Source: Holophagae bacterium
GTDB lineage: Bacteria; Acidobacteriota; Holophagae; Acanthopleuribacterales; Acanthopleuribacteraceae
Direction: 5' to 3'
Assembly (NCBI GenBank): GCA_030429565.1
Contig: JAUIFE010000005.1
Span: forward strand, 372,001-436,000
Length of the DNA: 64,000 nt
Of this stretch, positions 27,089 through 36,974 are shown piece by piece. The notes beneath the pieces were generated by a model, which worked only from the letters and a program-made list of their open reading frames with translations, did no database searches and was not told the origin of the DNA. Numbering within the stretch: position 1 is the first letter of the stretch; each line of letters starts with the position of its first letter. Position numbers and translations under genes: made by a program.

Positions 27089-28132
27089 ATGAAATATTCC
27101 CGCGTTTATGTGGATTCGATTCGGTATGTGCTTCCGCCTGTAATAGTTTCCTCACGCGAACTGGAAGCGCGTTTGCGGCCCGTCTACAAAAAGCTCCATA
27201 TCAGCATGGGACAGTTGGAAGTGTTAACCGGCGTGCAGGAGCGCCGCTGGTGGAAAGAAGAAGACTCGCTTTCGGGTCGCGGTGCCGAAGCCGCCAAGCG
27301 CGCGCTTGACGCCGCCAATATCGACGCGGCCGATTTAGGCGCTCTGGTGTATACCGGCGTGTGCCGCGAACAGTTTGAACCCGCCACCGCCTGCATGATT
27401 GCCTCGGAACTCGGCATTGCCGAGGAAGCTTCGGTATTTGACCTTTCCAACGCCTGCTTGGGTGCGCTGAACGGCATTCTCGACATTGCCAACCGCATCG
27501 AACTCGGCCAAATTCGGGCCGGCATGGTCGTATCCTGCGAAACCTCGCGCGAAATTAACGAAACCATGATCAAACGCATGCTTGAAGACCACGATATGGA
27601 ACTTTTTAAAATGGGGCTGGCCACCTTGACCGGCGGCTCCGGTGCGGTGGCGATTTTGCTCACCGACGGTTCCTTTGCCGCCAAACCACGTCGCCGTTTG
27701 GTCGGTGGGGTGACCTTGACCGATCCGCGTTTTCACGATCTCTGTCACTGGGGTCTCGAGCAGGTTGGCGCCGACTGGTTCCGGCCGATGATGTCAACCG
27801 ATTCGGTAGCCGTCTTAAAGTACGGTGTCGCTCTGGGTCTCAAGACCTGGAAGTCCTTCCTCGAGCGCCTTAACTGGACCGTGGACTTGGTCGACAAGGT
27901 CATTTGCCACCAAGTCGGCTCCGAACACCAAAATGCGATTTTGAAGTTTTTGGGCATTCCCAATAACAAGGATTACGTGACCTATCCCTTCTTGGGGAAC
28001 ATCGGCACGGTCTCGGTGCCGATCACCGCGGCGATTGCCGAAGAGCGCGAATTCTTAAAAGAGGGTGACCTCGTTAGCTTTTTGGGCATTGGTTCCGGTT
28101 TGAACTGCACCATGCTCGGGTTCCAGTGGTAA
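27089..28132 (+). CDS. oleA: OleA, acyl-CoA head-to-head Claisen condensing thiolase, 347 aa
   Basis: The thiolase fold is clear. The nucleophile Cys lies in DLSNACLGALNG (about 130), the His in ICHQVGSEHQ (about 272), the Asn in FLGNIGTVSVP (about 305), and the Glu needed for OleA-type chemistry in REQFEPATA. OleA joins two fatty acyl-CoAs to a beta-keto acid, the first step to long-chain olefins or beta-lactones. It is followed at 37 bp by oleB and then oleC, which removes doubt against FabH. Confidence 0.93.
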   Translation: MKYSRVYVDSIRYVLPPVIVSSRELEARLRPVYKKLHISMGQLEVLTGVQERRWWKEEDSLSGRGAEAAKRALDAANIDAADLGALVYTGVCREQFEPATACMIASELGIAEEASVFDLSNACLGALNGILDIANRIELGQIRAGMVVSCETSREINETMIKRMLEDHDMELFKMGLATLTGGSGAVAILLTDGSFAAKPRRRLVGGVTLTDPRFHDLCHWGLEQVGADWFRPMMSTDSVAVLKYGVALGLKTWKSFLERLNWTVDLVDKVICHQVGSEHQNAILKFLGIPNNKDYVTYPFLGNIGTVSVPITAAIAEEREFLKEGDLVSFLGIGSGLNCTMLGFQW

Positions 28133-28169
28133 CCCATCGCCCCGCCATCCTTCGACAAAGAGTTGTTTC

Positions 28170-29075
28170 ATGAAGATCGATCCCGAACTGTATCCCTTCG
28201 CCCATCATTATCTCGATTTGAACGGTTTGAAATACCACTATCTCGACGAGGGGCAGGGTCTGCCGGTGGTGATGCTGCACGGTAACCCGACTTGGTCGTT
28301 TTACTACCGCAACCTGGTGAAAGAGCTATCCACCGATCACCGCACCATTGTGCCCGACCACATTGGCTGTGGATTTTCCGATAAACCCGGTGACGACCGC
28401 TACAGCTACACGCTGAAACAGCGGGTCGACGATTTGGAAGCCCTGCTCGATAATTTGGGCCTGACCCGCGATATTACCTTGGTCCTCCACGATTGGGGCG
28501 GCATGATCGGCATGGCCTACGCCACCCGTCACCCTGAGCGTATTCGCCGTATTGTGGTGCTCAACACCTCGGCGTTTTTGTTGCCGCACAACAAAACCTT
28601 TCCGGCCGCGTTGTGGTTGGTGCGGAACACGCCGCTCGGTGCGCTGTTGGTGCGCGGCTTTAATGCCTTTGCCGCGACCGCCGCGCGCATCTGCTGCAAA
28701 CGCCGGCCCTTACCCGCCCATCTCAAAAAGGCCTATACCGCGCCCTACGACTCATGGGCCAACCGCATCGCCACCTTGCGTTTTGTTCAGGACATTCCGC
28801 TCAAGCCTGGCGATCCTGGTTACGATATTTGCGCCGAAGTTGAGCAAAATGCGGCGCAGTTCCGTGATCGCCCGATGTTGATTTGCTGGGGCGAAAAAGA
28901 TTTTGTGTTCTCAACCGAGTTCCTCGATCGCTGGACCGAAACCTTTCCGCAGGCCGAGGTCCATCGCTGGCCCGACGGTGGTCACTACATTCTCGAAGAC
29001 GCCGCCGACGAAATCCACAAACTGGTGCGCAAATTTTTGGCTGATCACCCGCTTGAGGTGGCGGCCGCTTCATGA
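28170..29075 (+). CDS. oleB: OleB, beta-lactone decarboxylase (haloalkane-dehalogenase-like fold), 301 aa
   Basis: The alpha/beta-hydrolase core shows MLHGNPTWSFYYRNL (oxyanion region) and LHDWGGMIGMAYA (nucleophile Asp in HDWGG, about 107), as in haloalkane dehalogenases and OleB. The final His is in DGGHYILEDA. OleB removes CO2 from the beta-lactone formed by OleC to give an alkene. Position between oleA and oleC supports this over a real dehalogenase. Its stop overlaps the oleC start (ATGA, 29072-29075). Confidence 0.92.
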   Translation: MKIDPELYPFAHHYLDLNGLKYHYLDEGQGLPVVMLHGNPTWSFYYRNLVKELSTDHRTIVPDHIGCGFSDKPGDDRYSYTLKQRVDDLEALLDNLGLTRDITLVLHDWGGMIGMAYATRHPERIRRIVVLNTSAFLLPHNKTFPAALWLVRNTPLGALLVRGFNAFAATAARICCKRRPLPAHLKKAYTAPYDSWANRIATLRFVQDIPLKPGDPGYDICAEVEQNAAQFRDRPMLICWGEKDFVFSTEFLDRWTETFPQAEVHRWPDGGHYILEDAADEIHKLVRKFLADHPLEVAAAS

Positions 29076-30724
29076 GCGCGCCTTTGGTGAACATTGCCGC
29101 GGCTTTGCCCGCCATGGCGGCACGCCAACCGCACACGCTCGGTGTCGTTTTTCCCGAGGGTCGCGACGCGGCCGGTCGCGTTGCTTACACCCACTTAACC
29201 TATCGACAGTTGGACCGTGAATGCGATCGTTATGCCTGGGCCTTGAGCGCTTACGGGATTGAGCGCGGTGATCGCGTGGTGTTGATGGTCAAACCCAGCT
29301 TGGCCTTTTTTGCGCTGACCTTTGCCTTGTTCAAGATGGGCACCGTCCCCGTTTTTGTCGATCCGGGGATGGGCGTCAAAAACCTAAAGAAATGCCTGCA
29401 GGAAGCTCAGCCGGACGCCTTTATCGGCGTGCCCAAGGCCCACGTGGCGCGTCTGTTGTTGCGTTGGCCTTCGGTGCGGCACCTGGTCACCGTCGGTCGT
29501 AAATTTTGGGGCGGCGCGACCCTGAGCGATTTGTGTCGTGGTGTCGCCGGCAAAGGCCCTTTTCCGACCGTTTCGACCCAAGCCGAAGACATGGCCGCCG
29601 TCTTGTTTACCAGTGGCAGTACCGGTCCACCCAAGGGGGCCGTCTACAGCCACGGCATTTTTGACGCTCAAGTGCGCTTGCTGCGCCAGACCTACGCCAT
29701 CGAACCCGGCGAAGTGGATTTGGCTACCTTCCCACTCTTTGCTCTGTTCGCGCCCGCGCTGGGCATGACCGCAATTGTGCCCGACATGGACGCCACGCGT
29801 CCCGCCGCCGTCGATCCTCGCAAAATACTCGAGGCGATTGACAATTTCGGCGTCACCAATATGTTCGGTTCACCCGCGCTGCTCAATACCGTCAGCCGCT
29901 TCGCCGTGGCCGAAGGCGTCGTGTGCGATTCACTCAAACGCGTCATTTCGGCCGGTGCTCCGGTCAGCCCAACGGTTTTGCGGCGCATGGCCAAGATGTT
30001 GCCCGACGGCGTGCAGGTGTTCACTCCTTATGGGGCAACCGAATCGCTGCCGGTCTGCAACGTCGGCTCCCATCTCATTTTGACCGAAACCGAACGTTTG
30101 ACCGATCAGGGCCGTGGTGTTTGCGTCGGCGTGCCGGTTGCCGAAATGGAAGTGCGTATTATTCCGATTCGCGACGACGTGATTGAGGCATGGGACGAGG
30201 CGTTGGCGTTACCGCCCGGCGAAGTGGGCGAGGTTGTGGTGAAGGGTCCGGTGGTAACGCAACGTTACTTCAACCGCGACGCGGCTACCCGCGAACATAA
30301 AATGCGCGACCAGGATGGTCGTGTACGCCATCGCATGGGTGATCTCGGTTATTTCGACGAGCAGGGCCGCCTTTGGTTTTGCGGTCGCAAGGCCCACCGC
30401 GTGCAAACGCGTGATCAGCTTTTGTTTACTGTGCAGGTCGAAGGCGTGTTTAACAGTCACCCGGCCGTTTACCGCAGTGCTTTGGTTGGTGTTGGTTCGG
30501 ACACGGCCGCCTTGGAGCCGGTGGTGTTTGTCGAGTTGGATGTGGCGCGCGACGCCGGCCAAAGTGAAGTCGCTATCTTGGACGACCTGCGCCGTTTGGC
30601 GGCGCGTTTCCCGCATACCGCCGGCATTCAGCGCTTCTTGGTTCATCCGGCATTTCCCGTCGACATTCGCCACAATGCCAAAATCTTCCGCGAAAAACTG
30701 CGTACTCAGGTGCCGAAAGCGTAA
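29072..30724 (+). CDS. oleC: OleC, beta-lactone synthetase (AMP-binding family), 550 aa
   Basis: The P-loop LFTSGSTGPPKGAVYSHG (about 172-189) and FTPYGATESLPV (about 320-331) are present, followed by GDLGYFDEQGRLWFCGRK and the C-terminal subdomain. OleC uses ATP to turn the beta-hydroxy acid into a beta-lactone. The short linker and RVQTR replace the usual C-terminal hinge, as in OleC proteins. OleD, the reductase that makes the beta-hydroxy acid, is not in the neighbourhood. Confidence 0.92.
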   Translation: MSAPLVNIAAALPAMAARQPHTLGVVFPEGRDAAGRVAYTHLTYRQLDRECDRYAWALSAYGIERGDRVVLMVKPSLAFFALTFALFKMGTVPVFVDPGMGVKNLKKCLQEAQPDAFIGVPKAHVARLLLRWPSVRHLVTVGRKFWGGATLSDLCRGVAGKGPFPTVSTQAEDMAAVLFTSGSTGPPKGAVYSHGIFDAQVRLLRQTYAIEPGEVDLATFPLFALFAPALGMTAIVPDMDATRPAAVDPRKILEAIDNFGVTNMFGSPALLNTVSRFAVAEGVVCDSLKRVISAGAPVSPTVLRRMAKMLPDGVQVFTPYGATESLPVCNVGSHLILTETERLTDQGRGVCVGVPVAEMEVRIIPIRDDVIEAWDEALALPPGEVGEVVVKGPVVTQRYFNRDAATREHKMRDQDGRVRHRMGDLGYFDEQGRLWFCGRKAHRVQTRDQLLFTVQVEGVFNSHPAVYRSALVGVGSDTAALEPVVFVELDVARDAGQSEVAILDDLRRLAARFPHTAGIQRFLVHPAFPVDIRHNAKIFREKLRTQVPKA

Positions 30725-30920
30725 GTGGCGCCGGCCGCCGCGAGATCCACCAAGATCGTCGTTTTCACGCTTTACCTTTTGGCGTTATACTGGGGTATAC
30801 CTCCAACACCCCTTTCGGCTTGTCGCGACGTTGTGGCTTGCTTCGGCTCGTGGTCAAATTGCGGAATGACACTGCATGCGACTTCGCCCGGTGTTGAGAC
30901 TGTTGTCTAAGGTGGCTGCG

Positions 30921-31334
30921 GTGGGCATTCCCGAACTCCTCATTGTCGACGATGAACCGGTGAACATTCAGGTTCTGAGTGCGGTCCTCAAAGCCGGCCA
31001 CCGCATTCGGTTTGCGGTATCCGGTGAACAAGCTCTGGCGGCGGTCGAACAGCAACATCCCGATATGATTTTGTTGGACATCATGATGCCGGACATGTCC
31101 GGGCTCGAACTGTGCCGCACGCTTAAGGGTCGCGAGGCGACCAAACACATTCCCATCCTTTTTGTGACCTCAAACCACGATCGCGAGGTGGAACAAGAGG
31201 GACTGGCGGCCGGCGCGCTGGACTTTATCTACAAACCGATTCGGCCGCATTTGGTGCGCACCCGCGTCAATAACTATTTGGAGTTGAAGCAATTCCGTGA
31301 TCGTTCGGCCGATCACGCCAAAGAGCATGAGTGA
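30921..31334 (+). CDS. Single-domain response regulator, about 137 aa
   Basis: The receiver fold is complete: LLIVDDEPVN (acidic pair), ILLDIMMPDMSG (phospho-Asp), FVTSNHD (Ser/Thr) and DFIYKPIRP (Lys). No output domain follows. GTG 30921 has AGGTG upstream and starts right before the fold; ATG 30876 is an alternative. The end overlaps the start of the hybrid kinase (ATG 31327, stop 31332-31334), so the two proteins are coupled and probably act together. Confidence 0.85.
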   Translation: MGIPELLIVDDEPVNIQVLSAVLKAGHRIRFAVSGEQALAAVEQQHPDMILLDIMMPDMSGLELCRTLKGREATKHIPILFVTSNHDREVEQEGLAAGALDFIYKPIRPHLVRTRVNNYLELKQFRDRSADHAKEHE

Positions 31335-34300
31335 GATTACACCGCCGTCGCCGCCGCTTGAGGCTTGGCTGGCCGCCGCCGATGTGGCCGGCTGGTGTTA
31401 CGACGGTCGCGCGCGACTGCTGACTTGGAACCAAGCAATGTGCCGGCTTCACGGCTGCTCGCGACCGCCGCTGGATTTGGCGGCCTGGGCGCGTCTTGCC
31501 GAAAATGACGCCCTGGCGGAAGCCGTGGCCAATATGGACGCCTGGGATTGTGCGCCGCGCCAATGGTCTTATGTCATTCGCGAACCGCACCCCGGTACCG
31601 TGACCTTAACGGGTTTACCGCTGATCGAAAGTGGCAAAATGCACGGCTTGGCCACCTTTCAGCCCGACCTCTCCCATAAGTTGTCGGCCGGTTTGGCCGC
31701 CGCGGTACTCGACCACATCGATGTCGGTGTGACTTTGGCACCTGCCGATCAACCCTTTAAACTCAAATACGTCAACGACGCCTTTTTGGCGCTGGTCGGT
31801 TATCGTCGTGACGAAGTTTTACAGCGTGATGTCCGTTTTCTGCAAGCTGAAGAAGAAGATCCCGACCACCTTGACGAAGTGATGCGCGCCCATCATCGCG
31901 GTCGACCCACCCGAGTCATCCTTAAAAACCACCGCAAGGACCAAAGTCCTTTTTACAACCAAATCCACGTGCAACCGCTTCACGATTATCAGGGTCGGGT
32001 TACCCATTTTCTCTCGACTCAGCGCGATGTCAGCGATCAAAAACAATTTGAGCAAGAAAGCGCCAGGCACTTGTCGCTGTTTGAGATCATTTTCCAGCGC
32101 GCCGCCGTCGGCATCGCTTTGCTAGACCATGACCTCCATCCCGTTTTGGTCAACGCCGCGCTGGCCGACTTTTTGGGGCGTCCCCGCGAAGCCGTCGATA
32201 CAGCCGCCGTCATTCGTCTTTCCGTCGACGATGAAGATCAGGACGAGGACGATTTCATGTTAGCCCTGCAGCAGAACTCGCTCGGTCGCTTTCGCCACGA
32301 ACGCCGTTTCGTGCGTCCCGATGGGCGTGTGGTGTGGGGTCGAAAAACCGCCACCGTGGTGACCCTCTCCGACCACGATGTACCGCAGAGTTTTGTATTG
32401 GTCATTATTGAGGACATAACCGAAAGCAAGGAGCTGCTGGCACAAAAGCGCGATGCTGAAAGCGAACTCAAAACCATGTCGACGCGCCTCAAAATGGCGA
32501 TTCAACCCGCGCAGATCGGGATTTGGGAGTACAACATACCCAGCGGTGAACTGATTTGGGACGAACGCATGTTGCAACTGTACGGTATTTCCGCCGACGC
32601 CTTTACCGGTGTCTATGACGCTTGGCGTCAAGGCGTGCATCCAGATGACGTGGTCCCCACCGAACGCGTGCTTGAGAAGGTCTTGGCCGGCGAAGGTGTC
32701 TTTGATACCGAGTTTCGTGTGTGTTTGCCCGATGGGCGTATTCGCCATGTCAAGGCCGATGCAATGGTTTTGTACGACGATGACAGCCAACCGTTTCGCA
32801 TGATCGGCACCAACTTCGATATTACCGATCGCATTAAAAATGAAAATAAACTCAAGTATCGCAATGCTTTGCTGCGTGCCTTGCAAGATGTGTCGCCCGC
32901 CGGAATGCTCATCATTCACCGTCCCGAATACTCGCGTCAATGTGACTGGAACCGCCGCTTTCTGGAAATGTGGCGGCTTGACGAGACGGATCTTCTTCAG
33001 GTTTCGGCCGACGGCATTTTGGAGATGCTTGAGGCAAAAGTGGTGCGCGATGAAGCCACTGCCGACGAGGATTTATTTATCACCGACGGTACGGTTTGGG
33101 CGCTTGACCTCAAGCTCGAGCACGATCTGGCATTAGAAGTTTATGGTCAGCCGGTGCTCGACCACGATACCCAAACCATGGGCTATGTTTGGTACTTTTT
33201 TGATGTCAGTGTGCGCCAAGCCGCCGAGCAGCGTTTGCGCGACGCCTTTGCCGAGAGCAGTCGTCTCGTGCGGCTTATGCAGGGCCGCGAACAGCGTATT
33301 TTGGAACTGAAACACGAGGTTAACGCCTGTGCTCTGCGCGGTGGCTTCGATGCACCTTATCTGATTGAGGCCCCAACCAAGGCGCCCGACGGCATTTCCG
33401 ACGAATGGAACCGTCTCGATCCGGCCGGGGTGCCCTTGTGGTTGGAACGGGTTGCCGAGCTCGGTGATGATTACCGCAATGCCCTTTCGATTGCTGAGGA
33501 TCTTGAAATTCAGAAACAGCGGGCCGCCAATTTGGCCATGTACGCCGAAAAAGCGAGCCGTGCCAAATCGGTGTTCCTCGCCAACATGAGCCATGAAATT
33601 CGCACGCCGCTCAATGCCGTCATCGGGATTGCCGAATTGCTCTCCGATTCCGGGCTTAATAAGTACCAACTGGACATGCTTGCCAAACTCGACGGCTCGG
33701 CGCGCACCCTCATGAATATCATCAACGATATTCTCGACTTTTCCAAAATTGAAGCGAACCAGGTTGAGGTCGAGGAAGCGCGTTTTGATTTGGCGCAACT
33801 GCTTGAGGATCTTGCCGGGATGACGGCCACGCGAGCGCAGGACAAAAATATCGATGTGTTGTTCGACATGCCCCATGACCTTCATCGTTATGTCGTTGGT
33901 GATGTCGTGCGGCTCAACCAAGTGTTGATTAATCTGTTGGGCAATGCGGTTAAATTCACCGATACCGGGACCGTCACTTTGCGTGTTCGTCAGGAAACGC
34001 GGGCCCAGGGGCGGCACTTCTTCCATTTTGAAGTCGAGGACACCGGTCTGGGGATGGATGAGGACCAGATCGAACGGCTCTTTCGACCCTTTACGCAAGC
34101 CGACGCCTCCACCACGCGGCGCTTCGGTGGGACCGGCTTGGGTCTATCGATTAGTAAAAGTTTGGTCGATTTACTGGGGGGCACCATTAGCGTGCGCAGT
34201 CGCTTGGGCCAGGGCAGCCTATTCCGCGTGGCCTTGCCGATGGACGTCGCCGGCGTGGAAACCCTGTGTGATCCTTTGCCTGCTTGGCCGGAAACCACGC

Positions 34301-35736
34301 GCGTTCTTTTGGTTGAAGCTGAACGCGCTTCCGGGCGGCTGGTTCAAAAGATGTTGGAAGCTTTCGGCGTTCGTTGTGTATGGGTGCGTTCGGGCACGCA
34401 AGCCTTGACCTCGCTTCGTGAAAGCTTGGCGGGGAAAACGCAATTTGGTCTGATCCTGGCCGCCTGGGGATTGCCCGATGTTGAAGATCTGGAGGTGAAT
34501 CACGCGGTGGCCAAAATGCCATGGCCGAATCGGCCTCCGCCGATTGTCGTGATGACGGCCCACAGTCGCAAGCGTTTGTTGCAACTCGCACGGGGCACCG
34601 CCATTGAGGACGTTTTAATTAAACCGGTGACGCCGATGGCGTTGTTGCGCGTCATGCGTGATGTTTTCGGCTTTGACGCATCGTCGCCACAGCCCCGTCC
34701 TGCGCCCAATGAGGCCTTGCGCGGCATGCGTGTTTTGTTGGTTGAGGATGTTGAGGTCAACCGCGAGGTGGCGTCCGCATTATTATCGCGCGCCGGCGCG
34801 CTGGTTTCGGTTGCGGTCAACGGCAAAAACGCGGTTGAAACGCTGTGTCACGGGCCGACCCGCTTTGACGTGGTATTAATGGATGTCCACATGCCCGTGC
34901 TTGACGGCTTTGCCGCTACCGAACAAATCCGAAAGCAACTGGGCGAGGACGCGCCGCCGATTGTGGCGCTGACCGCCAAAGCCTTTCGCGAAGATCGACA
35001 ACAGGCGGAAGAGGCGGGTATGGTTGATTACCTCACCAAACCCATGCAAATCGGTGAAGTTATTGAGGTTTTGCAGCGTGTCGTCGCCAAACATGGTGCT
35101 GTTCGCATGCCTGATGTGCCCCCTCATGAGGCTGAGCCGGACGCCGCCGAAGTGCCACTCGATCGCACCACTTTCACGCAAACCATCGCGGATTTGGGTG
35201 GAAACCGTGCCTTTTTTGATCGCCAAATGACGTCTTTCACCAGCACCTACAGCGATTTAGCGCAACGCGTGCAAGCGCTGATCGGCGACGATCATTGGGA
35301 TGAGGCGGCGGCCCTGGCCCATGCCGCAAAGGGCGCCGCCGCGAATTTGGGCGCTGCCGGCTTGGCGGGCGCTCTCGAGCGCTTGGAGCACGACCTGCGC
35401 CGCAACAACTGTAGCGGTAACGCCTTAACCGATACGATTCAAGCCTTCGCTGATCTCGCCGTGACCGTGGCTCGGTGGCGCGAGCAGGGCTCTGCCGAGA
35501 ATGAGGCGACGGTTGGCCCGCTTGATGGCGCGGTCGAAGCCGAGGCGTTTGCGCAATTGCTCATGCAGTTACGCCAGTCGGATTTGGCCGCCCAAACATT
35601 ATGGGACCAGCTAAGACCGCAATTATTGCTTCGTTTTGGGGCGGCGGCCTGCGCGCAAGTTCAAACCGCCTTGGATCGTTTGGAATTTTCGAAGGCGGCC
35701 GATTTATTGGCATCTTTTGAGGCGGAATCCTCGTAA
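31327..35736 (+). CDS. Multi-PAS hybrid histidine kinase with pseudo-receiver, receiver and Hpt, 1469 aa
   Basis: Five PAS-like regions occupy about 10-640. The second (about 115-240) is LOV-like (VNDAFLALVGYRRDEVLQ, VRFLQA), but the photoactive Cys position is Val, so it should not be a blue-light sensor of the usual type. HisKA has MSHEIRTPLNAV (His 756), followed by an ATPase domain (FGGTGLGLSISK). The first receiver (about 980-1100) lacks the phospho-Asp (LILAAWG, Ala 1045); the second is intact (LMDVHMP, Asp 1186). An Hpt domain ends the chain (HAAKGAAANLG, His 1332). No transmembrane helix is seen, so it is cytoplasmic. A phosphorelay to the upstream receiver protein is likely. Confidence 0.92.
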   Translation: MSEITPPSPPLEAWLAAADVAGWCYDGRARLLTWNQAMCRLHGCSRPPLDLAAWARLAENDALAEAVANMDAWDCAPRQWSYVIREPHPGTVTLTGLPLIESGKMHGLATFQPDLSHKLSAGLAAAVLDHIDVGVTLAPADQPFKLKYVNDAFLALVGYRRDEVLQRDVRFLQAEEEDPDHLDEVMRAHHRGRPTRVILKNHRKDQSPFYNQIHVQPLHDYQGRVTHFLSTQRDVSDQKQFEQESARHLSLFEIIFQRAAVGIALLDHDLHPVLVNAALADFLGRPREAVDTAAVIRLSVDDEDQDEDDFMLALQQNSLGRFRHERRFVRPDGRVVWGRKTATVVTLSDHDVPQSFVLVIIEDITESKELLAQKRDAESELKTMSTRLKMAIQPAQIGIWEYNIPSGELIWDERMLQLYGISADAFTGVYDAWRQGVHPDDVVPTERVLEKVLAGEGVFDTEFRVCLPDGRIRHVKADAMVLYDDDSQPFRMIGTNFDITDRIKNENKLKYRNALLRALQDVSPAGMLIIHRPEYSRQCDWNRRFLEMWRLDETDLLQVSADGILEMLEAKVVRDEATADEDLFITDGTVWALDLKLEHDLALEVYGQPVLDHDTQTMGYVWYFFDVSVRQAAEQRLRDAFAESSRLVRLMQGREQRILELKHEVNACALRGGFDAPYLIEAPTKAPDGISDEWNRLDPAGVPLWLERVAELGDDYRNALSIAEDLEIQKQRAANLAMYAEKASRAKSVFLANMSHEIRTPLNAVIGIAELLSDSGLNKYQLDMLAKLDGSARTLMNIINDILDFSKIEANQVEVEEARFDLAQLLEDLAGMTATRAQDKNIDVLFDMPHDLHRYVVGDVVRLNQVLINLLGNAVKFTDTGTVTLRVRQETRAQGRHFFHFEVEDTGLGMDEDQIERLFRPFTQADASTTRRFGGTGLGLSISKSLVDLLGGTISVRSRLGQGSLFRVALPMDVAGVETLCDPLPAWPETTRVLLVEAERASGRLVQKMLEAFGVRCVWVRSGTQALTSLRESLAGKTQFGLILAAWGLPDVEDLEVNHAVAKMPWPNRPPPIVVMTAHSRKRLLQLARGTAIEDVLIKPVTPMALLRVMRDVFGFDASSPQPRPAPNEALRGMRVLLVEDVEVNREVASALLSRAGALVSVAVNGKNAVETLCHGPTRFDVVLMDVHMPVLDGFAATEQIRKQLGEDAPPIVALTAKAFREDRQQAEEAGMVDYLTKPMQIGEVIEVLQRVVAKHGAVRMPDVPPHEAEPDAAEVPLDRTTFTQTIADLGGNRAFFDRQMTSFTSTYSDLAQRVQALIGDDHWDEAAALAHAAKGAAANLGAAGLAGALERLEHDLRRNNCSGNALTDTIQAFADLAVTVARWREQGSAENEATVGPLDGAVEAEAFAQLLMQLRQSDLAAQTLWDQLRPQLLLRFGAAACAQVQTALDRLEFSKAADLLASFEAESS

Positions 35737-36005
35737 GTGCCCTGTACCGCGAAAGCCGTCGGGGAGCGGGAACGACGTGAAATTGAAAGCAATCGCACCT
35801 GGTCGCCAAACCCGCCAAAGGTAAACGAAAACCCTTGGCTGCGAACGAAAGTTGTTGATCCTGCGACACTTGTGCGCACATAAATGTCGCCCTCGTTCCA
35901 TCAATTCCTGTATTTGCCTGAACACCTGAATTCACTATAGGGGGTAGGCTTTGGTTGATTCCGTCGATCATTTGATTCATCTTTGATGGAAGGGAAACGC
36001 TGTTT

Positions 36006-36596
36006 ATGGAAGAAATGCAACCGATCACCCGATTGCTTCATCGCTGGCAGGCCGGTGATCGCGACGCCTTTGGGACCCTCATCACCACCGTGTATGCGGA
36101 GCTGCGCCAAATGGCCAGACATGCCATGCTGCGCGAACAGAAAGGTCATTTTTATTCACCGACGGTATTGGTTCATGAAGCCTTTCTCAAAATTCAAGAA
36201 AACGGCCTTGAGACGGAACTGCGCGATCGGCATCATTTCTTTCGGACTTTAGCGCGGGTGATGCGCCACATTCTGGTCGACTTCGCACGGCGCCAAAGTC
36301 GCGTAAAACACGGTGGGGAATACGAATCGGTGCCACTGGAGGAAGGGCAGATCGGCGTCTTGCAGCCACGGTTTGTGACACGTTTAGACGACGCGTTAGT
36401 TCATTTACGTCAGGTCGATGCCACAAAAAGTGACATCGTCGAGTTGCGTTTTTTCGGCGGGTTGTCGCTAGAGCAAACCGCAGAAATTCTTGAGATTTCC
36501 CCAAGCGCAGTCTACCGAGCCTGGCTGGAGGCCAAGCAGTTTTTACGCGAAGAAATGGGTTATGACGTATCTGATGGGCCGGGCGAGGGTACATAG
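36006..36596 (+). CDS. ECF-type sigma factor (TIGR02999-like), 196 aa
   Basis: It resembles the sigma factor at 15426-16049: ITRLLHRWQAGDRDAFGTL, VYAELRQMARHAM, SPTVLVHEAFLKI, FFRTLARVMRHILVDFAR in region 2, and FGGLSLEQTAEILEISPSAVYRAW in region 4. No anti-sigma gene follows; a Ser/Thr kinase gene starts 378 bp downstream on the same strand. The two sigma/kinase pairs are probably paralogous modules. ATG 36006 or 36015 could be the start. Confidence 0.9.
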   Translation: MEEMQPITRLLHRWQAGDRDAFGTLITTVYAELRQMARHAMLREQKGHFYSPTVLVHEAFLKIQENGLETELRDRHHFFRTLARVMRHILVDFARRQSRVKHGGEYESVPLEEGQIGVLQPRFVTRLDDALVHLRQVDATKSDIVELRFFGGLSLEQTAEILEISPSAVYRAWLEAKQFLREEMGYDVSDGPGEGT

Positions 36597-36974
36597 AGGA
36601 TAGCTTGCGTGAAGATCTCGACCATTACCTCCATAGATCGTCCTTGAATCGACGGCCTCATTCGTTGGGCCTGTTTCAAACTTTCGGTAAATCCATGAGT
36701 GAGCGTTCGTGTCGCGATTGACGTTGCTGATCACAGAAAACAACCAATGCTTTGTCCTTGAGGGTCCTATTTATTTTCGCATTGCAATCGCACTGTCGTG
36801 TTTCATTGAAGCAAGGTTGTTTCTCACTCAGTTTTCCCATCCACCCGACGGTTTCTCGTTGCGGGGGTCGGGATCCTGAAGACCACGTTGTTAGCCAGGG
36901 GGGGCCTGGCTACCTGCACGCGCGGTTCTGTGACCCAACACGCAAGGTTTGTTCTTGTATTTTTGGGGGAGAGT
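36597..36974. other. 378-bp spacer between sigma and kinase genes
   Basis: No gene with support. The kinase frame is open from 36888, but the codons before 36975 lack kinase-like pattern. A promoter for the kinase may lie here. Confidence 0.45.

Noticed and set aside
32260..34098. Long minus-strand frames inside the hybrid kinase gene
   Set aside because: They are shadows of the kinase frame; the plus-strand protein has full HisKA, ATPase, receiver and Hpt motifs.
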